This document shows, piece after piece, positions 1-7,074 of a DNA stretch of 12,077 bases. The notes under the pieces are model-generated. The model searched no databases. It worked only from the letters and a program-made list of their open reading frames with translations, and had not been told where the DNA came from. The DNA is taken from positions 1-12,077 of the forward strand of contig JADLDF010000284.1 in NCBI GenBank assembly GCA_020846815.1, given 5' to 3'. Source of the stretch: Gammaproteobacteria bacterium. GTDB lineage: Bacteria > Pseudomonadota > Gammaproteobacteria > Steroidobacterales > Steroidobacteraceae. Position numbers and translations under genes: made by a program. The stretch's first letter is position 1. Each line of letters begins with the position of its first letter.

Positions 1-2123
1 GCGAGATCCCGATGTACTACCTGAACATCACGCGCTACGCCGACGAGCTGCTCGGCGACCTCGACCAGCTCGCCGGCTGGCCGGAGCGCGTCAAGGTCAT
101 GCAGGCCAACTGGATCGGCCGCAGCGAAGGCGCCGAGATCGCCTTCCCATATGGCGACGACGTGCGCGCGCTGCTCGGCGCCGACGGCGCGCTGAAGGTG
201 TTCACGACGCGTGCCGACACGCTGTTCGGCGTGACCTTCATGGCGATTGCGGCCGAGCACCCGGTGGCGCTGGCCGCTGGCGCGCGCGATCCGGCGCTGC
301 AGGTCTTCATCGACGAATGCCGCCGCGGCAGCACCATGGAAGCCGACGTCGCGACCATGGAGAAGAAGGGCCGTCGCACGGGGCTGCACGTGCGCCACCC
401 ATTCACCGGCGAGCCGGTCGAGATCTGGGTCGCGAACTACGTGCTCATGGGCTATGGCGAGGGCGCGGTCATGGGCGTGCCGGCGCACGACGAGCGCGAC
501 TTCGCATTCGCAAACGAGTACGGCATTCCAATAAAGCAGGTACTCGAGAACGCAGTCGTATACACAGACGACGCAAGGCGTGAGTTTCCACGCGATACAT
601 ACGAGGCTTACTACTTCGACTCGTCGATCTGGAAGGAGTGGTACGGGTCGAAGTCGGCAGATGAAGTGCTGCTGATCAATTCGGGACCCTACGACGGCAT
701 GTCGCCGGTTGAGGCCGTCGCCGCGATGGCCAAGGACCTCGCCGCCAAGGGGCTGGGACAGCTGCGCGTGCAGTTTCGTCTCCGCGACTGGGGCATCTCG
801 CGCCAGCGCTACTGGGGCTGCCCGATCCCGCTGATCCACTGCGCGTCCTGCGGCGAGGTGCCGGTGCCGGACGAACAGCTGCCGGTGGTGCTGCCCGAGG
901 ACCTGGTGCCGGACGGCAGCGGCAATCCGCTCGCCAAGTCGGCGGTGTTCCGCGACTGCGCCTGCCCGAAGTGCGGCGCGCCGGCGCGGCGCGAGACCGA
1001 CACCATGGACACCTTCGTCGATTCGTCCTGGTACTTCCTGCGCTACGCTTGCGCCGACAACGCGCGGGCCATGGTCGATGCGCGCGTGAAATACTGGCTG
1101 CCGGTCGACCAGTACATCGGCGGCATCGAGCACGCGATCCTGCACCTGCTGTATTCGCGCTTCTGGACCAAGGTCATGCACGACCTCGGGCTCGTCGGCA
1201 TCAGCGAGCCGTTCGCGAACCTGCTGACCCAGGGCATGGTGCTGAACCACATCTACTGGCAGCAGCCGGCCGAGGGGCGGCGCGTCTACTACAACCCGAA
1301 CGACGTCGACGTCGAGGACGCCGGCGGTGGCGCGAAGCGCCATGTCGCGACCCGCGACGACGGCTCGAAGCTCGAGGTCGTCCACGACGGTCTCGGCACG
1401 ATGTCGAAGTCGAAGAACAACGGCGTCGACCCGCGGGGCCTCGTGGAGAAGTACGGCGCCGACACGGCGCGCCTGTTCATGATGTTCACCGCGCCGCCCG
1501 AGCAGTCGCTCGAGTGGTCGGACGAGGGCGTGCAGGGCTCGTTCCGCTTCATCCGCCGGCTGTGGAAGGCCGTCTACGACCACGTCGCCGTGGGGCCGGC
1601 GCCGCGCCTCGAAGTCGGCGCGCTGGACGCCGCGCAGCAGGCGCTGCGCCGCGCGGTGCACCAGACGCTCGCCAAGGTCGGCGACGACATCGGCCGCCGG
1701 CGCACCTTCAACACCGCGATCGCCGCAGTCATGGAGCTGCTGAATGCGATCGGCCGCTTCGAGGACCGCTCGCCGCAGGGCCGGGCCGTGGTCCAGGAGG
1801 CCTATGAGATCGTGACCATGGCGCTGTCGCCGATCGTGCCGCACGTCTGCCACGCACTGTGGGGCGCGCTGGGCCATTCGACCGCGCTGATCGACGAGCG
1901 CTGGCCGCAGCCCGACGCCGCGGCGCTGGCACAGGACACGGTGACGATGGTGGTCCAGGTCAACGGCAAGCTGCGGGGCCAGATCTCGGTGCCGGTTGAT
2001 GCCGGCGAGGAGACGATCCGTGCCGCGGCGCTGGCCGAGGAGTCGGTGCAGCGATTCGTCGCCGGGGCGAGCCCGCGCAAGGTCGTGATCGTGCCGCGCA
2101 AGCTCGTCAACGTGGTCGTCTGA
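1..2123 (+). CDS. leuS: Leucine--tRNA ligase, 5'-truncated by the window edge
   Basis: This is cytoplasmic class I leucyl-tRNA synthetase, which charges tRNA-Leu with leucine and hydrolyses mischarged products. The frame is open from base 3 (E-I-P-M-Y-Y...), so the start and the HIGH motif lie outside the window; by comparison with the 860-aa E. coli protein roughly 190 residues are missing. Visible parts are the CP1 editing domain (the FTTRADT threonine-rich motif near 199-219, and [11 protein letters not shown] near 468-500 with the editing Asp kept), a Cys4 zinc-knuckle pattern (C-A-S-C at 840-851 and C-P-K-C at 963-974), the [10 protein letters not shown] strand, the catalytic loop MSKSK at 1401-1415, and a C-terminal domain ending in the usual KxVxVPxKLVNxVV-like tail. 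Threonine stands in place of the first Lys of KMSKS. Codon use shifts sharply at about 503-695 (separate entry). lptE starts 2 bp after the stop. Confidence 0.97.
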   Translation, partial: EIPMYYLNITRYADELLGDLDQLAGWPERVKVMQANWIGRSEGAEIAFPYGDDVRALLGADGALKVFTTRADTLFGVTFMAIAAEHPVALAAGARDPALQVFIDECRRGSTMEADVATMEKKGRRTGLHVRHPFTGEPVEIWVANYVLMGYGEGAVMGVPAHDERDFAFANEYGIPIKQVLENAVVYTDDARREFPRDTYEAYYFDSSIWKEWYGSKSADEVLLINSGPYDGMSPVEAVAAMAKDLAAKGLGQLRVQFRLRDWGISRQRYWGCPIPLIHCASCGEVPVPDEQLPVVLPEDLVPDGSGNPLAKSAVFRDCACPKCGAPARRETDTMDTFVDSSWYFLRYACADNARAMVDARVKYWLPVDQYIGGIEHAILHLLYSRFWTKVMHDLGLVGISEPFANLLTQGMVLNHIYWQQPAEGRRVYYNPNDVDVEDAGGGAKRHVATRDDGSKLEVVHDGLGTMSKSKNNGVDPRGLVEKYGADTARLFMMFTAPPEQSLEWSDEGVQGSFRFIRRLWKAVYDHVAVGPAPRLEVGALDAAQQALRRAVHQTLAKVGDDIGRRRTFNTAIAAVMELLNAIGRFEDRSPQGRAVVQEAYEIVTMALSPIVPHVCHALWGALGHSTALIDERWPQPDAAALAQDTVTMVVQVNGKLRGQISVPVDAGEETIRAAALAEESVQRFVAGASPRKVVIVPRKLVNVVV
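503..695 (+). other. Codon-usage anomaly inside leuS (end of editing domain)
   Basis: The leuS frame stays open here, but codon choice changes abruptly. GCA occurs five times, with CCA, GTA, ACA, ATA, AGG, TTT, GGG and GGA, whereas flanking leuS uses GCG/GCC, CCG, GTC/GTG and ATC almost exclusively. In the 37 codons starting at 507, 16 end in A or T. The encoded segment covers the end of the CP1 editing domain, from [12 protein letters not shown] to [10 protein letters not shown], and reads poorly against the usual gammaproteobacterial sequence between YGxPIKxV and NSGxYDG. This suggests replacement by homologous recombination from a lower-GC donor, or a lineage-specific insertion. The anomaly is seen directly; its origin is inference. 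Confidence 0.6.
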
Positions 2124-2125
2124 AC

Positions 2126-2695
2126 GTGGCGCGCGCGTCCAGCGTCGCTTCGCTTCGGGCCGGCACTGCGGCCCGCGGCGTCGCCTCGCCAGCGATGATG
2201 GCGATGCTGCTGCTGGCCGTGCTGCCGCTGCTGCTGTCGGCCTGTGGCTTCCGGCTGCAGGGCAGGGTGCCGCTGCCGGCCTCGCTGGCCTCGACCTGGA
2301 TCGAGACCGAGGATGCGCAGAGCGACTTCGTCGTCGACCTGAAGCGCGCGCTGCGCGCTTCCGGCGCGATGCTCGCGGCGCGGCGGGAGGAGGCGACGGC
2401 CGTGGTGCGCGTGGAGCGCGACGAGCTCACCGAGAGCGTGCTGTCGGTCTCCGGCCGCAATCTGCCGCGCGAGGTCGAGCTGACCTACACCGTGCGCCTC
2501 GCGGTCGAGGGTCAAGGCGAAGGCCAGGGCCAGGGCCGGACGCTGCTCCCGTCCGAAGAGTTCGCCGTGTCGCGCGACCAGAGCTTCGCCGAAGAGCAGT
2601 TGCTGGCCAAGGAACGCGAGCAGGAGATCCTGCGCGCGGCGCTGGCGCGCGACCTGGTCGGCGTGGTCATGCGACGACTGTCGAGCCTGCCGTGA
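2126..2695 (+). CDS. lptE: LPS-assembly lipoprotein LptE
   Basis: LptE is the outer-membrane lipoprotein that plugs the LptD barrel and takes part in the last step of LPS export to the cell surface. The protein (189 aa from GTG 2126) has a hydrophobic stretch at residues 24-39 and a clear lipobox L-S-A-C with Cys40, followed by the family hallmark GFRLQG. The position directly after leuS is the conserved one. The GTG start lies 2 bp past the leuS stop and has no clear ribosome-binding site, suggesting translational coupling. ATG codons at 2195 and 2198 are alternatives, but they would leave a signal peptide without Arg/Lys before the hydrophobic core. Residues 128-138 form an unusual Gly/Glu/Gln repeat within the beta-sheet domain. 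The gene overlaps the next by 4 bp. Confidence 0.9.
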   Translation: MARASSVASLRAGTAARGVASPAMMAMLLLAVLPLLLSACGFRLQGRVPLPASLASTWIETEDAQSDFVVDLKRALRASGAMLAARREEATAVVRVERDELTESVLSVSGRNLPREVELTYTVRLAVEGQGEGQGQGRTLLPSEEFAVSRDQSFAEEQLLAKEREQEILRAALARDLVGVVMRRLSSLP

Positions 2696-3258
2696 GCGGC
2701 GGGGTCAACGCCTCCGCTGCGCCCGCATCCGTGTCCATGCCCGGCTCCGGTCCGCCGCCCGATGGCGAGACACGCGTGCTAAGACTCTTCTCGCTGCCGC
2801 GGCTGCCGCTCGCGCTGTTGCTGGCGCGCTATGGCATGCAATTGCGCCTGGTCGCGCCAGGCGAGCTGATCCCGGGTTCCTACTGGGGCGAGAGCGAAGC
2901 CGGCCTGATCGGCGACGTGCTGTACGCGCGACTCGACACGCCGCTGCATTCGGTGCTGCACGAAGCCAGCCACTACGTCTGCATGTCGCCGGAGCGCCGG
3001 GCGGCGCTCGACCGCGACGCTGGCGGTGACCACGCCGAGGAGTGCGCGGTCTGCCTGCTGCAGATCCTGCTGGCCGAGGCGCTGCCGGGCGTCGGCCGCG
3101 AGCGCATGCTCGCCGACATGGACGCCTGGGGCTACAGCTTCCGCCTCGGCTCGGCGCGCGCTTGGCTCGAACGCGAGGCCGACGACGCCCGCGAATGGCT
3201 GCGACGCGAGGGTCTCGCCGATGAGCGCGATTCGCCTACGTGGCGCTGTCGCGGCTAG
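2692..3258 (+). CDS. Uncharacterised HExxH putative metallopeptidase-like protein
   Basis: No function is known to me. The 188-aa protein starts at a GTG overlapping the lptE stop (GTGA, 4 bp), so it is probably translated by coupling to lptE; an ATG at 2737 is an alternative start. Residues 1-26 are a Pro/Gly/Ser-rich low-complexity leader. The core has a zinc-peptidase-like H90-E91-A-S-H94 in a predicted helix, followed 21-22 residues later by H114-A-E116-E117-C118 and a helix beginning C121-L-L-Q. The two His plus a downstream Glu fit the gluzincin ligand plan. I have a memory of short conserved gammaproteobacterial proteins with the pattern HEaxH...DAGGD..EE.AVC.LQ, which this matches, but none has an assigned role that I can cite. 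There is no convincing signal peptide or membrane segment, so it is probably cytoplasmic. Confidence 0.8.
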   Translation: MSGGVNASAAPASVSMPGSGPPPDGETRVLRLFSLPRLPLALLLARYGMQLRLVAPGELIPGSYWGESEAGLIGDVLYARLDTPLHSVLHEASHYVCMSPERRAALDRDAGGDHAEECAVCLLQILLAEALPGVGRERMLADMDAWGYSFRLGSARAWLEREADDAREWLRREGLADERDSPTWRCRG

Positions 3259-3391
3259 GAGCTGTCGACGCTGCAGCCCGCCCGACATCGTCGAGAGGTC
3301 GACGAGGGGATGGCGCACGACTCCAGAGTCCTGCGCTACCAAGAGTCGGGGACGAGGGAGTGCAGCGCGGTCAGTCGCACGTTCCCGCTGA

Positions 3392-3417
3392 AATGTCTGG
3401 CTTGCCGGTGAAACATT
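3392..3417. other. Stem-loop 1 of a tandem pair
   Basis: Outer arms AATGT (3392-3396) and ACATT (3413-3417) flank inner arms CTGG and CCGG that close a CTTG loop; one inner pair is G-T and four bases are unpaired on the 3' side. The hairpin is modest alone but sits one base before a stronger hairpin with the same CTTG loop. Confidence 0.35.
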
Positions 3418-3418
3418 G

Positions 3419-3447
3419 GCGACCCTGACCTTGGTCAGACGGGTCGC
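3419..3447. terminator. Possible bidirectional terminator stem-loop
   Basis: A 7-bp perfect outer stem, GCGACCC (3419-3425) with GGGTCGC (3441-3447), encloses a 4-bp stem TGAC/GTCA capped by CTTG, with three bases bulged on the 3' side. It lies between convergent genes, where a shared terminator would be expected. No T-run follows on either strand, so intrinsic termination is uncertain; mRNA 3'-end protection is another possibility. Confidence 0.45.
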
Positions 3448-3471
3448 GAGCTACTTGAAATAGCCTTGTGC

Positions 3472-4470
3472 TCAGCGCGCGTAGCGATCGGTCGCGGCGA
3501 CCAGCTCGCCGGCGATGCCCACCTCGAAGGCCGAGTGCCCGGCGTCGGCGACGATGCGCAGGTCCGCTTCGGGCCAGGCGCGGTGCAGATCCCAGGCGCT
3601 CTTCATCGGGCAGACCACGTCGTAGCGGCCCTGCACGATGGTGCCGGGGATGTGGCGCATCTTCGGCACTTCGTCGAGCAGCTGGGTCGGCGTGCGCAGG
3701 AAGCCGCCGTTGACGAAATAATGGCATTCGATGCGCGCGAAGGCTTCGGCATAGGCGTCTTCCCTGAATTTCGCGACGTAGTCGGGATTCATGCGCAGGA
3801 AGCTGGTCGCGCCTTCCCAGATCGACCAGGCGCGCGCGGCCTCGGCACGCACCCGCGGGTCGTCGCTGGTGAGGCGGCGGTAGTAGGCCTGCATCATCGC
3901 GCCGCGCTCGGCGGGCGGGATCGGCCGCACGTACTCCTCGTAGAGGTCGGGGAACAGCGCCGCGGTGCCGTCGGCCGATTCGTAGAACCAGCGGAACTCC
4001 CAGGGCCGCACCAGGAAGATGCCGCGCAGCACCAGCTCGGTGACGCGCTCGGGGTGCGCCTGCGCGTAGGCGAGCGCCAGCGTCGAGCCCCAGGAGCCGC
4101 CGAACAACTGCCAGCGGTCGATACCGAGGTGGCCGCGGAGCCGCTCGATGTCGTCGACCAGGTGCCAGGTGGTGTTGTCGACCAGCGAGGAATGCGGCCG
4201 GCTGCGGCCGCAGCCGCGCTGGTCGAACAGCACGATGCGGTAGCGCTGCGGGTCGAAGAAGCGGCGCATCCTCGGGTCCGTGCCGCCACCCGGGCCGCCG
4301 TGCAGGAACACCACCGGCTTGCCGTCCGGGTTGCCGCTTTCCTCCCAGTACAGCTCGTGCAGGTCGGAGACGCGGAGCCAGCCGCTGCGGCGGGCCTCGA
4401 TCGCCGGATAGAGGCTGCGCGGTGCGCCGTCGTTGTCGTGCTGCGTGGTCGGTCGGGACGTCGGGTTCAT
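3472..4470 (-). CDS. pip: Prolyl aminopeptidase (proline iminopeptidase), S33 family
   Basis: This is a probable cytoplasmic alpha/beta-hydrolase that removes N-terminal proline from peptides. The 332-aa length is normal for the family. Family motifs are in order: oxyanion-hole H57-G-G-P-G-G-G, D83-Q-R-G-C-G-R-S, nucleophile elbow G-G-S126-W-G-S, catalytic Asp284 in GRYDVVCP, and catalytic His312 in AGHS. The cap domain between residues about 150 and 260 is rich in Trp, Tyr and acidic residues, as in Xanthomonas-type enzymes. The start is supported by GGAGG five bases upstream. It follows the HIT gene by 14 bp in the same direction, so the two probably form a transcription unit. The acidic cap favours the proline-specific enzyme over other S33 peptidases. 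Confidence 0.93.
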   Translation of the reverse strand: MNPTSRPTTQHDNDGAPRSLYPAIEARRSGWLRVSDLHELYWEESGNPDGKPVVFLHGGPGGGTDPRMRRFFDPQRYRIVLFDQRGCGRSRPHSSLVDNTTWHLVDDIERLRGHLGIDRWQLFGGSWGSTLALAYAQAHPERVTELVLRGIFLVRPWEFRWFYESADGTAALFPDLYEEYVRPIPPAERGAMMQAYYRRLTSDDPRVRAEAARAWSIWEGATSFLRMNPDYVAKFREDAYAEAFARIECHYFVNGGFLRTPTQLLDEVPKMRHIPGTIVQGRYDVVCPMKSAWDLHRAWPEADLRIVADAGHSAFEVGIAGELVAATDRYAR

Positions 4471-4475
4471 GCTTG

Positions 4476-4480
4476 CCTCC
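4476..4480 (-). promoter_or_regulatory. Ribosome-binding site of pip
   Basis: GGAGG on the minus strand ends five bases before the ATG at 4470 and fixes the pip start. It lies in the 14-bp gap after the HIT gene, so pip can be translated independently. Confidence 0.75.
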
Positions 4481-4484
4481 GGCT

Positions 4485-4835
4485 TCAGCGGCGCTGCGCG
4501 AGCATCGGACCGAGCGGCTCGCCGCCGACCAGGTGGATGTGCAGATGCGGCACTTCCTGGCCGCCGTTCGCGCGGCAGTTGATGATCAACCGGTAGCCGC
4601 CTTCGGCCAGCCCCTCGCGCCGCGCGAGGTCGCGCGCGACCAGGAACATCCGGCCGATCAGCAGCGCGTCGTCGTCGGCGATGTCGTCGGCGGTCGGGAT
4701 CGGCTTGTTGGGCACGATGAGGATGTGGGTCGGCGCGCGCGGATGGATGTCGCGGAACGCAGTGACCTGCGAGTCCTGGTGCAGGATCGTCGCGGGCAGC
4801 TCACCGGCGACGATCTTCTCGAACAGCGTGGGCAT
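4485..4835 (-). CDS. HIT-family (HinT-like) purine nucleoside phosphoramidase
   Basis: This is a histidine-triad nucleotide hydrolase, expected to act as a cytoplasmic dimer on adenosine or guanosine 5'-phosphoramidates and aminoacyl-AMP-type substrates. The 116-aa protein starts with [15 protein letters not shown], the usual N-terminus of bacterial HinT proteins, has the conserved [17 protein letters not shown] strand, and ends with the triad H97-L-H99-I-H101-L before GGEPLG. The frame stays open to an ATG at 5009, but the upstream part is Arg-rich with no family similarity, so I take ATG 4835, which has GAGG eight bases upstream. It lies 14 bp ahead of pip. A phosphoramidase beside a peptidase does not imply a shared pathway. 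Confidence 0.93.
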   Translation of the reverse strand: MPTLFEKIVAGELPATILHQDSQVTAFRDIHPRAPTHILIVPNKPIPTADDIADDDALLIGRMFLVARDLARREGLAEGGYRLIINCRANGGQEVPHLHIHLVGGEPLGPMLAQRR

Positions 4836-4872
4836 GGGCGCAACCTCGGCGGGAATCGGAACGCAGTAGTCG

Positions 4873-4902
4873 ATTCTTCCGCATTCTGTGGTCCGCAGCC
4901 AA
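4873..4902 (-). promoter_or_regulatory. Weak sigma-70-like promoter candidate for HIT-pip
   Basis: On the minus strand, TTGGCT (+ strand 4897-4902, four of six -35 bases) is followed after 18 bases by AAGAAT (4873-4878, four of six -10 bases), about 38 bases before the HIT start. The match is weak and the -35 lies inside the stem-loop at 4891-4918. Confidence 0.25.
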
Positions 4903-4918
4903 TGGCCGGCTGCCGGAC
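4891..4918 (-). terminator. Strong stem-loop, possible terminator of the DUF3299 operon
   Basis: Arms GTCCGCAGCC (4891-4900) and GGCTG-c-CGGAC (4908-4918) pair over 10 bp with one bulged C and a 7-base loop. The stem-loop is about 120 bp past the DUF3299 stop in that gene's direction. No T-run follows, so it may instead protect the mRNA 3' end or separate the two transcription units. Confidence 0.4.
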
Positions 4919-4937
4919 GGGCACGCCACCGCACGCT

Positions 4938-4993
4938 GGCCACGGCGCAGCATGCCGGGCGACGCTCGCGGGCCAGACGCTCCCGCCGTGGCC
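4938..4993. repeat. Perfect 10-bp inverted repeat with 36-base spacer
   Basis: GGCCACGGCG at 4938-4947 is the exact reverse complement of CGCCGTGGCC at 4984-4993. The spacer also contains GACGCTC twice (4961-4967 and 4976-4982). It lies in the gap just downstream of the DUF3299 gene and could form a long hairpin in the operon transcript. Function unknown. Confidence 0.5.
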
Positions 4994-5036
4994 GCTGCAT
5001 CCACCGCACGACCGCGACCGCGATTACAGCCGGCCG

Positions 5037-5738
5037 CTAATACTTGTAGATCTCGACCTTGCTGGCGGCAAGTGAGTAGGCGGCGGCGCCGAGCTGCGTG
5101 GTCTTCTTGGCGACCTTCATGCGGCCGGTGATCCAGTAGGCCTCGTAGATCGAGTCGAGCGCGATGCCGTTGTCGACTCTGACGTAGACGATCTGGTTCG
5201 GCGGCGGCGGCGGTACGTGGATGCAGGCACCGAAATAGGGCACGAGGAAGAACTCCGAGACGAGGCCGTCCTTGCCGACGTCGAGCGGTACGATGAAGCC
5301 CGGGATCTTGACGTCGACGCCGTCGAGCTGCGGGTTGACGCTGAAGTCCATCGGCTGCGCGGCGGCCATGTCGCCTTCGCCGAGGTAGTCGTGGACCGGC
5401 GGCGGCGGCGCGGCACCGGCGAACTGCGAGCGGGCGTCCTGCGGCACGAGCTCTTCCCAGTCGAGCTCGAGCACCGACGCCGGTCTGGCCGCCGCGGCCT
5501 TCGAGCGGCTTGGCGAGGCCGGTACCGGGGTGCCGACTGCGGGAGCGGCGGCCGGCGCGGGCTGCGGCGGCGTGACGGCGCTGGCGGTCGCGGCGAATAC
5601 CGGCAGCAGCGTCGCCACGAGCATCGCGATGCGGCTGGCCGGCGCAGCTTCCCGGCGGCATGGCCGCGCAATGGCAGGGCGTGACGGCTCTGTGGCGACG
5701 CAGTGGCGGGGAAGTGCGGTGGTGTTGCGCAGTGTCAT
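5037..5738 (-). CDS. DUF3299 periplasmic protein, last gene of putative zinc operon
   Basis: Biochemical role unknown. From ATG 5738 the product is 233 aa, with a basic N-terminus, a hydrophobic segment at 37-54 ending A-T-A-S-A (likely signal peptide), an Ala/Pro-rich linker to about residue 88, then the conserved DUF3299 domain from LDWEELVPQD (92-101) through KIPGFIVPLD and EFFLVPYFGACIHVPPPPPNQ to YWITGRM and the C-terminus. The single Cys172 next to His174 is in the family's conserved motif and could bind metal. The start is uncertain: GTG 5816 and ATG 5792 are nearer the permease stop, and ATG 5624 would give a shorter leader. It follows the ABC permease in the same order as PA4066 follows PA4065 in P. 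aeruginosa, as I recall that locus. Confidence 0.88.
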   Translation of the reverse strand: MTLRNTTALPRHCVATEPSRPAIARPCRREAAPASRIAMLVATLLPVFAATASAVTPPQPAPAAAPAVGTPVPASPSRSKAAAARPASVLELDWEELVPQDARSQFAGAAPPPPVHDYLGEGDMAAAQPMDFSVNPQLDGVDVKIPGFIVPLDVGKDGLVSEFFLVPYFGACIHVPPPPPNQIVYVRVDNGIALDSIYEAYWITGRMKVAKKTTQLGAAAYSLAASKVEIYKY

Positions 5739-5808
5739 GTCGGCAGCAGCCTCGTTGTCGTGGGTCGTCGATCGCTCCGGGAAACCCGGCATCGCCGCCC
5801 GCGAGCGG

Positions 5809-7074
5809 CTAGACACGAATCGTCAGCCCGTCGCTGAGCGTGTTGCGGTAGGCACGCCAGGCGGGCAGCGCGCCCATCAGGAACGCGATGCCGATGATCG
5901 CCCCGAGCAGACCCAGATCGTAGCGGGTCAGACCCCCGATCTCCAGAAAGATTCCGAAGCGCCGCTCGAGCAGGGGACGCGTGGCCGCGATCACGGCATA
6001 GGTCAGTGCCACGCCGGCGAGCACGCCGCCGGTGGCGAGCGTGCCGGCCTCGGCGACCAGCAGCGCGAACACGTGCCGTGGCTGTGCGCCGACCGAGCGC
6101 AGGATCGCCATCTCGCGCCGCCGCTCGTTGAGGCTCGTCAGGATCGCCGTCAGCATGCCGAGCAGCCCCGCGAGCACGACGAAGGCCGCGACGATCATCA
6201 GCGCCGTGTCGGCGATGCCGACCAGGTCCCAGAGCTGGGTGAGTGCGACGCCGGGGATGATCGCCAGCAGCGGCTCCTGGCGGTATTCGTTGATCGCGCG
6301 CTGCATGGTGAAGGTCATGACCTTGGAGCGCATGCCGATCATGAACGCGGTGATGGAGTCGGGCGTGAGGTCGAGCCGGCGCGCCTGCTCGGCGTCGATG
6401 CGCGCTCCCGCGGGAGCCTGCGTGCCGCTCTGCCAGTCCGCGTGGATCGCGGTGATCGCCTCGAGACCGACGTGTACGGTGCGATCGACCGGCGTGCCGG
6501 TGCGCGCGAGGATGCCGGCGACGCGGAACGGCTTGTCGTCGTGGTTCGCGAAGCTGACGTTGCCCAGGCCGTGCGCGATGACCAGCGGATCGCCGAGCTT
6601 AAGCCCAAGCTGGCGTGCGACGTCGGCGCCGAGCACGGCGTCGTAGAGGTCCTCGAAGCGCCTGCCGGCGGCGAAGCCCAGAGCGCGCGTGCCGGCGTAG
6701 CGGTAGTGTTCGAAGTAGTCTTGCGTCGTGCCCAGCACGCGGAAGCCGCGGTAGGAATCGCCGAGCGAAATCGGAATCGTCCAGGCGACGTCCGGGTGCT
6801 GCGCGATCTTCCGATAGGTCGCCCAGCTGACGTTGGCGGTCGCGTCGCCGACGCGGAACACCGAGTAGAGCAGCAGGTTGAGCTGGCCCGAACGTGCGCC
6901 GACGATCAGGTCGACGCCCGAGACGGTGTTGGCGAAGCCGTCCTTGGCCGCGATGCGCAGCTTCTGCACGCCGAGCAGCAGCGCGACGCTGATCGCGATC
7001 GCGGCCATGGTCAGCAGCGCCGTCGAACGGCGGTTCCAGAGCGAGCGCAGCGCGAGTCCGGGTGTCGGGCTCAT
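5809..7074 (-). CDS. MacB/FtsX-type ABC transporter permease
   Basis: This is the inner-membrane subunit of an ABC system of the mechanotransmission (MacB/LolCE/FtsX) superfamily; substrate unknown. The 421-aa protein has one N-terminal transmembrane segment (about 17-36), a large periplasmic domain (about 40-285) of the MacB_PCD type, and three C-terminal segments (about 288-312, 334-366, 386-406), the 4-TM FtsX layout. The cytoplasmic coupling helix NERRREMAILRSVGAQPRHV (316-335) is typical. The start at 7074 overlaps the ATPase stop as ATGA, indicating tight coupling; the open frame continues upstream but overlaps the ATPase gene. No membrane-fusion protein or outer-membrane channel gene is adjacent, so a tripartite MacAB-TolC pump is unlikely. 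Order and family match PA4065 of P. aeruginosa. Confidence 0.93.
   Translation of the reverse strand: MSPTPGLALRSLWNRRSTALLTMAAIAISVALLLGVQKLRIAAKDGFANTVSGVDLIVGARSGQLNLLLYSVFRVGDATANVSWATYRKIAQHPDVAWTIPISLGDSYRGFRVLGTTQDYFEHYRYAGTRALGFAAGRRFEDLYDAVLGADVARQLGLKLGDPLVIAHGLGNVSFANHDDKPFRVAGILARTGTPVDRTVHVGLEAITAIHADWQSGTQAPAGARIDAEQARRLDLTPDSITAFMIGMRSKVMTFTMQRAINEYRQEPLLAIIPGVALTQLWDLVGIADTALMIVAAFVVLAGLLGMLTAILTSLNERRREMAILRSVGAQPRHVFALLVAEAGTLATGGVLAGVALTYAVIAATRPLLERRFGIFLEIGGLTRYDLGLLGAIIGIAFLMGALPAWRAYRNTLSDGLTIRV

Larger units (their letters stand above)
3259..3471. other. Convergent intergenic region, no gene seen
   Basis: This 213-bp gap separates the + strand lptE-HExxH pair from the minus-strand pip gene. 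Base composition is visibly less GC-rich than in the neighbours, and short open frames across it have no recognisable sequence. Its right half carries two adjacent stem-loops (entries at 3392-3417 and 3419-3447). I see no tRNA, insertion-sequence ends or promoter needed by either neighbour. Confidence 0.6.
4836..5036. other. Structured intergenic gap between the DUF3299 and HIT genes
   Basis: These 201 bp separate the end of the putative zinc operon from the HIT-pip pair. The gap holds a strong stem-loop (4891-4918) and a perfect 10-bp inverted repeat with a 36-base spacer (4938-4993). An open minus-strand frame crosses it but has no recognisable protein sequence. It probably carries the operon 3' end and the HIT promoter. 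Confidence 0.55.

Noticed and set aside
3240..3428. 62-aa + strand open frame in the convergent gap
   Set aside because: Overlaps the end of the HExxH gene, runs into the stem-loops and has no recognisable sequence.
3466..4596. 376-aa + strand open frame opposite pip
   Set aside because: Low-complexity Arg/Val/Ala/Glu-rich shadow; pip on the other strand has the full catalytic triad.
4836..5009. 58-residue N-terminal extension of the HIT protein
   Set aside because: Arg/Ala-rich, not family-like, and the HinT N-terminus starts exactly at ATG 4835 with a ribosome-binding site.
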